From: Longimicrobium sp.
Lineage (GTDB): Bacteria > Gemmatimonadota > Gemmatimonadetes > Longimicrobiales > Longimicrobiaceae
NCBI RefSeq assembly: GCF_036388275.1
Contig: NZ_DASVSF010000054.1
Coordinates: 1-17,453 of the forward strand
Direction of reading: 5' to 3'
Length of the DNA stretch: 17,453 bases
Shown one piece after another: positions 1-7,373 of this stretch. The translations under genes and the position numbers were made by a program. Every line of letters starts with the position of its first letter. The first letter of the stretch is position 1. Under the pieces are notes generated by a model, which worked only from the letters and a program-made list of their open reading frames with translations, did no database searches and was not told the DNA's origin.

Positions 1-113
1 CGGTGGCTATGGCGCGGGGGATCCACCCGATCCCATCCCGAACTCGGAAGTGAAAACCCGCTGCGCGGATGGTACTGCCGGGGCCACCCGGTGGGAGAGT
101 ACGGCGCCGCCGG
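1..113 (+). rRNA. rrf: 5S ribosomal RNA (5' end at or just before the window edge)
   Basis: The sequence has the bacterial 5S core, including CCCATCCCGAACTCGGAAGTG at 32-52 and GGTGGGAGAGTA at about 90-101. The first seven bases (CGGTGGC) pair with GCCGCCG at 106-112, allowing one G-U, to form helix I, so at most a few 5' bases are missing. The gene is the usual last member of an rRNA operon; 16S and 23S would lie upstream, outside the window. A strong terminator follows within 15 bases, which confirms the orientation and the operon end. Confidence 0.96.
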
Positions 114-125
114 CCTTTTATTCCG

Positions 126-162
126 AACGCCCGCCCTGATCTTCGTGATCAGGGCGGGCGTT
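126..162 (+). terminator. rRNA operon intrinsic terminator
   Basis: A perfect 16-bp stem (126-141 with 147-162) closes a five-base TTCGT loop, and the transcript continues with T-rich sequence (TTTGGCGTTTCT). It begins 13 bases after the 5S rRNA and is the obvious end of the rRNA transcript. Confidence 0.92.
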
Positions 163-192
163 TGGCGTTTCTACCCCACAAACAACAGAGGC

Positions 193-256
193 CTCACGCA
201 GAGGCGCAGAGAGAGAACGGCGACACCTCTCCTGCGTCTCTGCGGCGCTGCGTGAG
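193..256. repeat. Imperfect inverted repeat with CTCACGCAG ends
   Basis: The arms at 193-212 and 237-256 are reverse complements at 18 of 20 positions and enclose a 24-base loop. There is no T-run and no ORF. The CTCACGCAGAGGCGCAGAG type of sequence looks like a dispersed intergenic palindromic repeat, but this window holds only one copy, so the repeat status is an inference. Confidence 0.55.
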
Positions 257-336
257 TCATCGCTGTAGGACTTTTCCCCACATGAAAGCACGGAATCGTA
301 CGGAGCATTCGTACGCCACCAGACCGTAAATCGGTA

Positions 337-365
337 TTGTGCCGGGGCTTGCGGGCGGGTATCTT
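337..365 (+). promoter_or_regulatory. Probable promoter of the cupredoxin gene
   Basis: TTGTGC (337-342) is followed after 17 bp by TATCTT (360-365). This predicts transcription from about 372, giving a leader of roughly 60 bases before the ATG at 431. The same -10 type occurs upstream of other genes here. Confidence 0.5.
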
Positions 366-412
366 CCGGCTCGCTCAGGGAACGAGCCTGTGCGACCGAC
401 TTCGACACCTTT

Positions 413-419
413 AGGAGAG
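413..419 (+). promoter_or_regulatory. Ribosome binding site that decides the cupredoxin start
   Basis: AGGAGAG lies 11 bases before the ATG at 431 but only 2 bases before an in-frame TTG at 422. The spacing favours the ATG as the real start. Confidence 0.6.
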
Positions 420-430
420 AGTTGATCACG

Positions 431-919
431 ATGACTCGCGATCTGATGAAGCTTCCGGCCATTGCGCTGCTCGCGCTTGCGGCCGCATGCGGCGGCGGCG
501 ATGAGCAGACTGCTTCCACCGACACGGCGGCGCAGGGCACCGAGACCGCGGCGGCCCCCGCCCCGGCCACGGATGCCTCCGCCCCGGCGCCGGCGCCCGG
601 GTCGGGCACCGTGCACGACGTCAAGATGGTGACCACCCAGAACGGCGCCTCCGGACAGTTCGAGCCCGCGGCGATCACCGTAAAGCGCGGCGACCGCATC
701 CGCTGGACCATGGCCGACGGCACCGCTCCGCACAACGTGTCGTTCAGCCTGGCGCAGGGCAACCCGGCCGGCTTCACGCCGCCCGCGGACAGCCCGCTCT
801 ACACGCAGGCGGGGCAGAACTTCGAGGTCCCGGCCGACTGGGCGCCCGGCACGTACAACTACGTCTGCATGCCGCACGCCGGCATGGGCATGCGCGGCAC
901 GATCACGGTTACCGAGTAA
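431..919 (+). CDS. Cupredoxin (plastocyanin-like) lipoprotein
   Basis: This is a 162-residue exported blue-copper protein. Residues 1-20 form a lipoprotein signal peptide ending LALAAAC, so Cys20 should be lipidated and membrane anchored. An Ala/Pro/Thr-rich linker runs to about residue 60. The cupredoxin fold follows, with type 1 copper ligands visible as His101 (APHN), Cys146, His149 and Met154 in a CxxHxxxxM motif. Family members carry electrons to oxidases or reductases outside the cytoplasm; the partner cannot be told from the neighbours. It appears to be a single-gene unit with its own promoter upstream (337-365) and a hairpin terminator 24 bases downstream. The ATG at 431 is preferred over a TTG at 422 because of Shine-Dalgarno spacing. 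Confidence 0.93.
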   Translation: MTRDLMKLPAIALLALAAACGGGDEQTASTDTAAQGTETAAAPAPATDASAPAPAPGSGTVHDVKMVTTQNGASGQFEPAAITVKRGDRIRWTMADGTAPHNVSFSLAQGNPAGFTPPADSPLYTQAGQNFEVPADWAPGTYNYVCMPHAGMGMRGTITVTE

Positions 920-943
920 CCCCGGTTTCCGCGGCACGAAAAA

Positions 944-971
944 GGGGAGCCGTCCTTCGGGGCGGCTCCCC
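944..971. terminator. Bidirectional terminator between convergent genes
   Basis: A 12-bp stem (944-955 with 960-971, one G-U pair) closes a UUCG tetraloop with a C-G closing pair. It is flanked by GAAAAA on the left and ATTTCTT on the right, so it can end both the cupredoxin transcript and the facing Fe-S assembly transcript. Confidence 0.88.
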
Positions 972-995
972 ATTTCTTGATCGATGTCTCCCCGA

Positions 996-1298
996 TCAAA
1001 GGCCCAGCGCGGCCCGGATCGTGGGGTTGATGCGGTCTGCCGACCAGGGCGGCGAAAACGTGAGCTCCACCTCGGCCTGCTCCACGCCGGGAACCGACTC
1101 CACCGCTTCGCGCGCCTTGGTCAGCAGCTCGCCCGCCACGGGGCATCCCGGCGACGTGAGCGACATCGTGACGTCCACCCGGCCCCCATCGATCTTGATG
1201 TCGTAGATCAGCCCCAGCACCACAAGGTCCAGCTTGAGCTCGGGGTCCTTCACCTTGCGCAGCGCCTTGCGCACTTCCTTTTCGTCGACCATTCCCAT
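996..1298 (-). CDS. MIP18/SufT-like Fe-S cluster assembly protein (DUF59)
   Basis: This 100-residue protein is essentially one MIP18-family (DUF59) domain. It shows the family hallmarks: KDPEL near residues 17-21, the VVLGLIYDIKI strand, and TSPGCP with the conserved Cys52. Relatives (SufT, PaaD, Cia2/MIP18) help build or deliver iron-sulfur clusters in the cytoplasm. Proteins of this stand-alone type are usually annotated as metal-sulfur cluster assembly factors. No other suf genes are nearby. The start at 1298 has AGGAG four bases upstream; a second in-frame ATG at 1292 is also possible. A consensus-like promoter sits 47-75 bases upstream on the minus strand. Confidence 0.9.
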   Translation of the reverse strand: MGMVDEKEVRKALRKVKDPELKLDLVVLGLIYDIKIDGGRVDVTMSLTSPGCPVAGELLTKAREAVESVPGVEQAEVELTFSPPWSADRINPTIRAALGL

Positions 1299-1344
1299 TC
1301 GTCTCCTGATCCGCCCCGGCCCGTACGGCCGCGGCGTTCCGCGG

Positions 1345-1373
1345 AAGCTGTCCCCCCGTGGCGGGTGTGTCAA
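1345..1373 (-). promoter_or_regulatory. Promoter of the DUF59 gene
   Basis: On the minus strand a perfect TTGACA -35 box (1373-1368) is followed after 17 bp by CAGCTT (1350-1345). Transcription would start near 1338, about 40 bases before the start codon at 1298. Confidence 0.6.
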
Positions 1374-1380
1374 CCCGCGC

Positions 1381-1408
1381 TTGCCCGCCCGCCGCGCCTG
1401 CGTATCTT
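1381..1408 (+). promoter_or_regulatory. Probable promoter of the phosphofructokinase gene
   Basis: TTGCCC (1381-1386) and TATCTT (1403-1408) are separated by 16 bp. The predicted start of transcription is near 1415, about 34 bases before the ATG at 1449. The -35 box lies only 7 bp from the -35 of the divergent promoter. Confidence 0.5.
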
Positions 1409-1448
1409 TCCCGCGCCAGGATGCCGCCGACTCCGCACCGTGAAAGCC

Positions 1449-2555
1449 ATGTCCGACAGCAGCAAGACGAAGGTCCGCCGGATCGCCATCAACACGGGTG
1501 GCGGGGATGCCCCGGGGCTGAACGCCGTGATCCGCGCGGCTACCCTGGCCGCCCTGAACGAGGGGTGGGAGGTGTTCGGCATCCGCCGGGGATACATGGG
1601 CATCCTGGAGGGCGAGGTCGACGGCGAGGAGGGGCTCTTTCCGCTGACCGCCCAAGCGGTCCGCGGGATCACCCACCTGGGCGGCACCATCCTGGGCACC
1701 ACCACCCGCGGCAACCCCTTCGGTCTCGAGGTGCGCCAGCCTGACGGCACCTGGGGCACGGTGGACCGGTCGGACGAGATCGTGCAGCGCTTCCGGGAGT
1801 GCGAGATCGACGCTCTGATCGCCATCGGCGGCGACGGGTCGCTGAGCATCGCGCACGCGCTGCACCAGAAGGGGCTGCCGGTGATCGGCGTGCCTAAGAC
1901 CATCGACAACGACCTGAGCGCCACCGACGTCACCTTCGGCTTCCAGTCGGCGGTGGAGGTGGCCACGGACGCCATCGGCCGGCTGCACAGCACCGCCGAG
2001 GCGCACCAGCGGGTGATGGTGGTGCAGCTGATGGGACGGCACACGGGGTGGATCGCCCTGGAGTCGGGGCTGGCGGGTGGCGCCGACGTCATCCTGATCC
2101 CCGAAATCCCGTACGACATCGCCAAGATCGCCGACAAGGTGCGGGAGCGCGATCTCCAGCGGCGCCGTTTCAGCATCGTGGTGGTGGCCGAGGGCGCGCG
2201 GCCGCGGGACGGCGAGGCCAGCTACGCCGACGAGACGGGGCGCTACGGCGGCATCGCCGACCGCATCGCCGCCCAACTCCATGACGCGACCGAGAAGGAA
2301 ACCCGTTCGATGGTACTGGGCCACATCCAGCGCGGCGGGGAGCCCATCGCCTACGACCGCAGCCTTGCGCTTCGCTTCGGCGCGGCGGCGGTGCGCTGCA
2401 TCCGCGAAGGCCAGCTGGGCACCATGGTGGCGCTGCAGGGCAACTACATCCGCGCCGTTCCGCTGGGCGACGCCATCCGCGACATCAAGCGCGTGCCGGC
2501 GGATTCGGAGTTGGTGATGACGGCGCGCCAGCTGGGCATTTCGTTCGGCGACTGA
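1449..2555 (+). CDS. pfkA: 6-phosphofructokinase
   Basis: The 368-residue product phosphorylates fructose 6-phosphate in glycolysis. Family motifs are complete: GGGDAPGLNAVIR at the N-terminus, GGDGS (127-131), PKTIDND (149-155, with Asp153 as the catalytic base), MGRHTGW (195-201) and GHIQRGGEP near the C-terminal third. It is longer than the roughly 320-residue E. coli enzyme. Gly130 (E. coli Gly104) is the ATP-type residue, whereas Lys150 (E. coli Gly124) is the residue found in PPi-type enzymes. That Gly/Lys pair is known in some ATP-dependent long PFKs, so ATP use is my best guess. The ATG at 1449 is chosen because it opens the conserved region; an in-frame GTG at 1440 is possible. No clear Shine-Dalgarno is seen. 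Confidence 0.95.
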   Translation: MSDSSKTKVRRIAINTGGGDAPGLNAVIRAATLAALNEGWEVFGIRRGYMGILEGEVDGEEGLFPLTAQAVRGITHLGGTILGTTTRGNPFGLEVRQPDGTWGTVDRSDEIVQRFRECEIDALIAIGGDGSLSIAHALHQKGLPVIGVPKTIDNDLSATDVTFGFQSAVEVATDAIGRLHSTAEAHQRVMVVQLMGRHTGWIALESGLAGGADVILIPEIPYDIAKIADKVRERDLQRRRFSIVVVAEGARPRDGEASYADETGRYGGIADRIAAQLHDATEKETRSMVLGHIQRGGEPIAYDRSLALRFGAAAVRCIREGQLGTMVALQGNYIRAVPLGDAIRDIKRVPADSELVMTARQLGISFGD

Positions 2556-2582
2556 TCTCGCAAATCGCGGCAGCCGTGGCAT

Positions 2583-2613
2583 CTCCCGCCAGCCCTCCAC
2601 GCCCTGGCGGGAG
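2583..2613 (+). terminator. Possible terminator after pfkA
   Basis: A perfect 10-bp stem (2583-2592 with 2604-2613) closes an 11-base loop, 28 bases after the stop codon. No T-run follows, so function as an intrinsic terminator is uncertain. Confidence 0.4.
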
Positions 2614-2692
2614 CGCGCGGCCGATAGTGATCAGGGCCGAACCGCGTGCGGGGCAAGGAGTTCCGCTCGCCGCTCCCTACAAATCGGCCTGA

Positions 2693-2755
2693 TTGTGCGT
2701 ACGGCCCCGTTTTCGCTACCTGCACTTGTCTACTGGCGCGTGCGGCTGTTAGAGT
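2693..2755 (+). promoter_or_regulatory. Candidate promoters of the diguanylate cyclase gene
   Basis: Two overlapping candidates are visible: TTGTGC (2693-2698) with TACCTG (2717-2722), and TTGTCT (2726-2731) with TAGAGT (2750-2755), both with 18-bp spacers. Either would give a leader of about 75-110 bases. The rest of the 2556-2838 gap shows no other clear signal. Confidence 0.33.
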
Positions 2756-2838
2756 AACTGCACCACGCTCCGGTATCAGCCAGCCGCCCCGGCCTCCCCG
2801 CCGGGTCTGCCCCGCCCGGGCCCCTATCCCTCGCCACG

Positions 2839-4206
2839 ATGCACGTTCGCATGGAAGCGCCGCCGCGCTTGCGGGCTACCGCGGAAGACGCGGGCGATTC
2901 CGCAGGGCCGCAGGTGCCCGCGGTGTCGCAGGCATTCGCGGCCGTTCCGCTGCTGGGCACGCCCACGCAGGTGGCGCAGGCGTGCGTGGATGCCGTGCGC
3001 GCGCTGACCGGTGGCCCGGCCCGGGTGGAGGTGCCCACGCGCCCCGTGCCGCTGGCCGTGGGTGACGACGCAGAGGGGCTGGTGCCGCTGGCGGGCTTCG
3101 ACGCGCCCGGAGGGCAGGGAAGGGTTCTGGCGGGCGCCCACACGGCCCTGTACGACCCCCAGGCGGTGCAGGCCGTCGCCGAGCAGCTGGAGCGGGTGTG
3201 GGCGGTGCAGCAGCACCGCGCCGCGCAGACGCTGGAGCTGGACCAGCTTCGCTTTCACCTGGGCGCGCTGCAGCAGGTGGCGCGCACGCTGGCCGTGGTT
3301 CGCGGCGCGGAGGAGACGGAGCGGCTGGTGCTTGACTCGGTGGGCGAGGTGTTCTTTGCCTGGTGGGCGGCGCTGTACCACACCGAGGGCGAGCAGTACA
3401 CCTGCCGCGCCGTGCGCTCGCTTCGTGGCGAGTCGGTGGCGTTCGCCATTCCGGGCCGGGTGGTGCGGGCCATCGCGGCCCCGGGCCAGCCGCCGGTGAT
3501 CCCCCCCGAAGACGCGGAGATCCGCGACCACGTGCCGGCCGAAGTGGCCGTGGTGGCGCCGCTGGACTTCGGCGACGAAGAGGCGGGGCTGCTGATCCTG
3601 GGCCGCCGGATGACCGACGCGCCGTACGAGCCGCACGACCTGGCCCTGCTGCGCGCCCTTGCCGACTCGTCGGCCATCGCGCTGCGCAACGCCGAGCTGC
3701 TGGACCGGCTTCGCGCGCAGGCCACCATCGACCCGCTGACCGGCTGCCACAACCGCCGCGGCTTCGATGAGATCCTGGAGAACGAGCTGGCGCGCTCGCA
3801 GCGGTACAACCGGCCGCTGTGCCTGGTGCTGCTGGACATCGACCGCTTCAAGGCCATCAACGACGACTTCGGCCACGAGGTGGGCGACCACGCGCTGCAG
3901 CGGATCGGGCGGGCGGTGCGGCACGCGTTCCGGAGCACCGACAGTGCCTGCCGCTACGGCGGCGAGGAGTTCGCCCTCGTCTTTCCCGAGACCACCAAGG
4001 AAGAGGGGCTGAAGCTGGCGGAGCGGCTGCGGGTGCTGGTGGAGGCGCTGCCCCCCAACGCCGAGGTGCCCCGTCCGCTGACCGCCAGCTTTGGCGTGGC
4101 GGCGTTCCCCACCGACGCCACCAGCCACACGGACCTGGTTCGCGCGGCCGACCGTGCGCTGTACCAGGCCAAGAGCAACGGCCGCAACCGCGTGGAACTG
4201 GCCTGA
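2839..4206 (+). CDS. GAF-GGDEF diguanylate cyclase
   Basis: This 455-residue protein should make the second messenger cyclic di-GMP from two GTP. The first 115 residues are not recognised; a short coiled-coil-like stretch (about 115-150) leads into a GAF sensor domain (about 150-285). The GGDEF domain runs from DPLTG at 298 to the end. The active-site signature is RYGGEEF, with GGEEF at 374-378, a catalytically competent variant. The product-inhibition site RSTD (365-368) sits five residues upstream, so feedback control by c-di-GMP is expected. There are no membrane segments or signal peptide, so it should be cytoplasmic, sensing an unknown ligand through GAF. No EAL or PilZ partner is nearby. 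The start at 2839 lacks a clear Shine-Dalgarno, and an ATG at 2851 is an alternative. Confidence 0.93.
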   Translation: MHVRMEAPPRLRATAEDAGDSAGPQVPAVSQAFAAVPLLGTPTQVAQACVDAVRALTGGPARVEVPTRPVPLAVGDDAEGLVPLAGFDAPGGQGRVLAGAHTALYDPQAVQAVAEQLERVWAVQQHRAAQTLELDQLRFHLGALQQVARTLAVVRGAEETERLVLDSVGEVFFAWWAALYHTEGEQYTCRAVRSLRGESVAFAIPGRVVRAIAAPGQPPVIPPEDAEIRDHVPAEVAVVAPLDFGDEEAGLLILGRRMTDAPYEPHDLALLRALADSSAIALRNAELLDRLRAQATIDPLTGCHNRRGFDEILENELARSQRYNRPLCLVLLDIDRFKAINDDFGHEVGDHALQRIGRAVRHAFRSTDSACRYGGEEFALVFPETTKEEGLKLAERLRVLVEALPPNAEVPRPLTASFGVAAFPTDATSHTDLVRAADRALYQAKSNGRNRVELA

Positions 4207-4231
4207 TCGCTCCAGGTCCAGACGGACCCGC

Positions 4232-4264
4232 AGCCCCGCCCCGCCTTTCGTGCGCGGCGGGGCT
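4232..4264 (+). terminator. Probable terminator after the diguanylate cyclase
   Basis: A perfect 9-bp GC-rich stem (4232-4240 with 4256-4264) closes a 15-base loop. It is followed by CGCGTTCTCC, which is only weakly T-rich. Confidence 0.5.
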
Positions 4265-4277
4265 CGCGTTCTCCCCC

Positions 4278-4306
4278 CTGCACGGCGGCACGCCACTCGC
4301 TATCTT
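4278..4306 (+). promoter_or_regulatory. Probable promoter of the YhbY gene
   Basis: TATCTT (4301-4306) lies 48 bases before the GTG start at 4354. The hexamer 17 bp upstream, CTGCAC (4278-4283), is a poor -35 match, so recognition rests mainly on the -10 box. Confidence 0.4.
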
Positions 4307-4353
4307 GTCCGCGCGAGGCAACGAAACTTCCAACATCGACCGCAGGCCAGGCC

Positions 4354-4653
4354 GTGGAACTGACTCCCAAGCAGCGGGCGCACCTCAAGTCGCTGGCGCA
4401 CCACCTGAACCCGGTGCTCTTCGTGGGCAAGGAAGGCGTGACCGACCAAACCGTACGGTCGCTGGAGGAGGCCTTCAACACCCGCGAGCTGCTGAAGGTG
4501 AAGATCCTGGAAGCGGCGCCCATGACCGCGCGCGAGGGCGCCGCGGCGCTCGCCGAACGGATCGACGGGGCCGTGGCGGTGCAGGCCATCGGCCGCGTAG
4601 GTGTGCTGTACCGGCCCCACCCCGAGAAGCCCGAGATCCAGCTTCCCGGCTGA
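4354..4653 (+). CDS. yhbY: YhbY-family (CRM domain) ribosome assembly RNA-binding protein
   Basis: The 99-residue product is a single CRS1/YhbY (CRM) domain of typical length. It opens with LTPKQRAHLKSLAHHLNPV, has the GxxG RNA-contact loop as GKEG (25-28), then the LLKVKI strand and a VGVLYRPH end, all standard for YhbY. E. coli YhbY binds pre-50S ribosomal particles. The start is a GTG at 4354; no strong Shine-Dalgarno is seen. It has its own upstream -10 box and a perfect terminator 20 bases downstream, so it looks monocistronic. Confidence 0.94.
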   Translation: MELTPKQRAHLKSLAHHLNPVLFVGKEGVTDQTVRSLEEAFNTRELLKVKILEAAPMTAREGAAALAERIDGAVAVQAIGRVGVLYRPHPEKPEIQLPG

Positions 4654-4673
4654 GCCGCCCCGGCCGGATCCTC

Positions 4674-4703
4674 CGCGCCCGGCGCCTTGTAGCGCCGGGC
4701 GCG
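4674..4703 (+). terminator. Terminator after yhbY
   Basis: A perfect 12-bp GC-rich stem (4674-4685 with 4692-4703) closes a six-base loop and is followed by TTTGCGT. Confidence 0.8.
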
Positions 4704-4715
4704 TTTGCGTAGACT
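4687..4715 (+). promoter_or_regulatory. Candidate promoter of the S9 peptidase gene
   Basis: TTGTAG (4687-4692) and TAGACT (4710-4715) are 17 bp apart, 48 bases before the ATG at 4763. The -35 box is made of the loop and the first base of the 3' arm of the preceding terminator. Confidence 0.35.
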
Positions 4716-4762
4716 GTGCTAAGGAATTCGCAGGTATCCCCCTCACCCTCCCTGGAACGTCG

Positions 4763-7096
4763 ATGATGCGTTTTTCTGCTCGGGCCGCGGCCGCGGGCGC
4801 GCTTCTGCTCACGCAGGCGGCGCCCGCGCGCGCGCAGACGGCCGCCAACGGCTTCGACCTGTCCGTCCGCAACATCATGCGCGGTCCCGAGCTGGTGGGC
4901 CGCTCGCCCGACGAGGTCCGCTGGTCGCCGGACGGCCGCTGGGTGTACTTCCGCTGGCGGCAGCCCGAGGCGCGCGACACGGCGACGCACGTGTACCGCG
5001 TGGCCGTGGGCGGCGGCGCGCCCGAGATGCTGCCGGACTCGGTCGCCGATCGGGTCCTTCCCCCGTCCGGCGGCGGGGGGTGGACGCTGGACCGCTCGCG
5101 GCGCGCCTTCGAACGGCGCGGCGACGTGTTCGTGGTGGACCGGAATGGTGCCGAGCGCCGCATCACCGACACGCCGGCGCGCGAGCGCGGCCCGGAGCTG
5201 TCGCTGGACGGCCGCACGGTGTTCTGGATGTCGGCCAACAACCTGTTCTCCGTCCCCGTCGCGGGCGGGCCCCTGCGCCAGCTGACGGACCTGCGGCTGG
5301 ACAACGCCCCGAGGACGAACGAGCCCACCGGCGCGCGCGGCGACCTGCGCACCCGGCAGGCGGAGCTCTTCGACGTGGTCCGCGACCGCCGGGCGGAGCG
5401 GGAGCGCCGCGAACTGCTGGATTCGCTTCGTGCCACCGTGCGGCCCGCGTACCTGGGGAAGAACACCACCATCAGCTACTTCGACGTGTCGCCTTCCGGG
5501 CGGTACGTGCTGCTGGGCGTCAGCGAGAACGTGGAGGGCGACCAGCAGACGATGGTGCCCGCGTGGGTCACGGAAAGCGGCTACACCGAGCCCCTGAACG
5601 TGCGCAACAAGGTGGGCGACGTGCAGGACGTGGAGAAGGCCGCCATCCTGGACCTCCACACCTCCCGGCTGACGTGGATCGCCCCTGACAGTGCCCACGC
5701 GGCGCGCAAGCTGGCGATCACCCCCGCCGGCTGGGCCCCCACGGAGGACCGCGCGCTGCTGGTCGGCGTTCCGTTCGACTACAAGGACCGCTGGATCTAC
5801 GTGGTGGGGCCGGATGGGCGCACGACGACGGTGGACGCACTGCGCGACACGGCGTGGGTGGGCGGCCCGGGGCTGTTCACCGCCAGCTGGCTCTCCAACG
5901 ACCACATCTACTTCGTTTCCGAGCGCACCGGCTACGCGCACCTGTACACCGCACCCGCCACCGGCGGCATGGCGACGGCCATCACCTCGGGCCAGTGGGA
6001 GGTGGAGGACGTCACCCTCTCCCCCGACCGGCGCAGCTTCCTGGTCACCACCAGCGAAACACACCCCGGCGAGCGGGCCGTCTACTCGATCCCCGTCGGC
6101 GGCGGGCCGCGCACCCGTGTGTCGCCGCTGGAGGGGTGGACCACCGTCACGCCGTCCCCCGACGCGCGCTGGCTGGCGCTGCTGCACTCGACCGCGAACG
6201 CGCCGCCGGAGCTGTACCTGATGCCCAACCGCCCCGGCGCGCGGCCGCGTCAGGTGACGGAGTCGCGCACGGCCGAGTTCCGCCGCGGCCCGTGGATTCG
6301 TCCGGAGGTGGTGTCGTTCGCCGCGCGCGACGGGCAGACGGTGTACGCCCGCATCTTCCGCCCGCGCGACCTGGGCGCGCAGCCGCACGGGGGCGCGGTG
6401 ATCTTCGTGCACGGCGCCGGGTACCTGCAGAACGCGCATCGCGGGTGGAGCACGTATTTCCGGGAGTACATGTTCCATCACCTGCTGGCCTCGCGGGGGT
6501 ACACCGTGATGGACGTGGACTACCGCGGCTCGGCCGGCTACGGTGCGGCGGTGCGCACGGGCATCTACCGGCACATGGGCGGCAAGGACCTGACGGACCA
6601 GGTGGATGCCGTGCGGTGGATGGTGGCCCGGGAGGGGGTGGACCCGAAGCGCGTGGGCATCTACGGCGGCTCCTACGGCGGGTTCATCACGCTGATGGGG
6701 ATGTTCACCGAGCCGGAAACCTTCCGCAGCGGCGCGGCCCTGCGATCGGTGACCGACTGGGCGCACTACAACCACTGGTACACCAGCCGCATCCTGAACC
6801 TGCCGCACGAGGACACGCTGGCCTACCGCCGCTCGTCGCCCATCTACTTCGCCGAGGGGCTGCGCGGCGACCTGCTGATCGCGCACGGGATGGTGGACGT
6901 GAACGTGCACTTTCAGGACGTGGCGCGCCTGGCGCAGCGGCTGATCGAGCTGGGCAAGACCAACTGGGAGCTGGCGGTGTACCCCGTGGAGGGCCACGCC
7001 TTCCAGCGGGCGGATTCGTGGACCGACGAGTACCGCCGCATCTACGAACTGTTCGAGCGCACGCTCAGGCCCGGATCTCCCCCGCTGCCCAACTGA
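4763..7096 (+). CDS. Secreted S9 family peptidase (DPP-IV-like)
   Basis: The 777-residue product is a serine peptidase of the prolyl oligopeptidase clan. Residues 1-25 are a Sec signal peptide ending APARA before Gln, so the enzyme is exported. A beta-propeller of the DPP-IV N-terminal type covers about residues 35-500, with repeated segments such as WSPDGRWVYF. The C-terminal alpha/beta hydrolase domain has DYRGSAGYG, the nucleophile elbow GGSYGG (Ser637), Asp712 in HGMVDVNVH and His745 in EGHAF, a complete catalytic triad. The family removes dipeptides or short peptides, often after proline; exact specificity cannot be read here. ATGs at 4763 and 4766 are both usable; the choice does not affect the mature protein. 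It appears monocistronic. Confidence 0.94.
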   Translation: MMRFSARAAAAGALLLTQAAPARAQTAANGFDLSVRNIMRGPELVGRSPDEVRWSPDGRWVYFRWRQPEARDTATHVYRVAVGGGAPEMLPDSVADRVLPPSGGGGWTLDRSRRAFERRGDVFVVDRNGAERRITDTPARERGPELSLDGRTVFWMSANNLFSVPVAGGPLRQLTDLRLDNAPRTNEPTGARGDLRTRQAELFDVVRDRRAERERRELLDSLRATVRPAYLGKNTTISYFDVSPSGRYVLLGVSENVEGDQQTMVPAWVTESGYTEPLNVRNKVGDVQDVEKAAILDLHTSRLTWIAPDSAHAARKLAITPAGWAPTEDRALLVGVPFDYKDRWIYVVGPDGRTTTVDALRDTAWVGGPGLFTASWLSNDHIYFVSERTGYAHLYTAPATGGMATAITSGQWEVEDVTLSPDRRSFLVTTSETHPGERAVYSIPVGGGPRTRVSPLEGWTTVTPSPDARWLALLHSTANAPPELYLMPNRPGARPRQVTESRTAEFRRGPWIRPEVVSFAARDGQTVYARIFRPRDLGAQPHGGAVIFVHGAGYLQNAHRGWSTYFREYMFHHLLASRGYTVMDVDYRGSAGYGAAVRTGIYRHMGGKDLTDQVDAVRWMVAREGVDPKRVGIYGGSYGGFITLMGMFTEPETFRSGAALRSVTDWAHYNHWYTSRILNLPHEDTLAYRRSSPIYFAEGLRGDLLIAHGMVDVNVHFQDVARLAQRLIELGKTNWELAVYPVEGHAFQRADSWTDEYRRIYELFERTLRPGSPPLPN

Positions 7097-7122
7097 CGAC
7101 GGCCGTTCCGCTCGCGGGGATG

Positions 7123-7153
7123 ACGCAAGCCGATGGAATCCATCGGCTTGCGT
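7123..7153 (+). terminator. Terminator after the S9 peptidase
   Basis: A perfect 13-bp stem (7123-7135 with 7141-7153) closes a five-base loop, 26 bases after the stop codon, and runs into TTCGTC. Confidence 0.8.
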
Positions 7154-7179
7154 TTCGTCGGCGCACTTTGGAACGGTGC

Positions 7180-7320
7180 TTGCTTTACCGATGCGCACGG
7201 AAAGGGCGGAGGATCGCCGCCGGGAAGGGGGAGGGCCATCCGCGCGGGAATCATCGATCTCGCACATCTGGTTGGTGGTCAAGGGGATGGCACACGGGTT
7301 GCTTTACGATGGGGCACACG
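7180..7320 (+). repeat. Pair of related TTGCTTTAC boxes
   Basis: TTGCTTTACCGATGCGCAC (7180-7198) and TTGCTTTACGATGGGGCAC (7299-7317) are near-copies about 119 bp apart. Both lie between the peptidase terminator and the start of the four-cysteine protein. The second ends 56 bases before that gene's start. They could be promoter or operator copies; no good -35 box accompanies either. I see nothing else in this 277-base gap. Confidence 0.35.
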
Positions 7321-7362
7321 ACGATCGAGAGCTGAGCAGGCTGACGAATAGAGGGAACCCGA

Positions 7363-7368
7363 AGGAGG
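7363..7368 (+). promoter_or_regulatory. Strong Shine-Dalgarno of the four-cysteine protein
   Basis: AGGAGG lies five bases before the ATG at 7374, the best ribosome binding site in the window. It fixes the start within a longer open frame. Confidence 0.85.
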
Positions 7369-7373
7369 CCGCT

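Noticed and set aside
297..315. Two CGTACG palindromes upstream of the cupredoxin promoter as an operator
   Set aside because: Six-base palindromes are frequent in such DNA, and two copies without conservation evidence are not enough.
996..2600. A long minus-strand frame that would fuse sequence antisense to pfkA to the DUF59 protein
   Set aside because: Only the last 100 residues match a family, with a Shine-Dalgarno and a promoter just upstream of the shorter start at 1298.
4475..7282. A 935-residue open frame on the minus strand
   Set aside because: It lies antisense to the S9 peptidase, whose catalytic triad and motifs are complete. The frame reads as Arg/His/Ala-rich sequence without recognisable domains, a usual by-product of high GC3.
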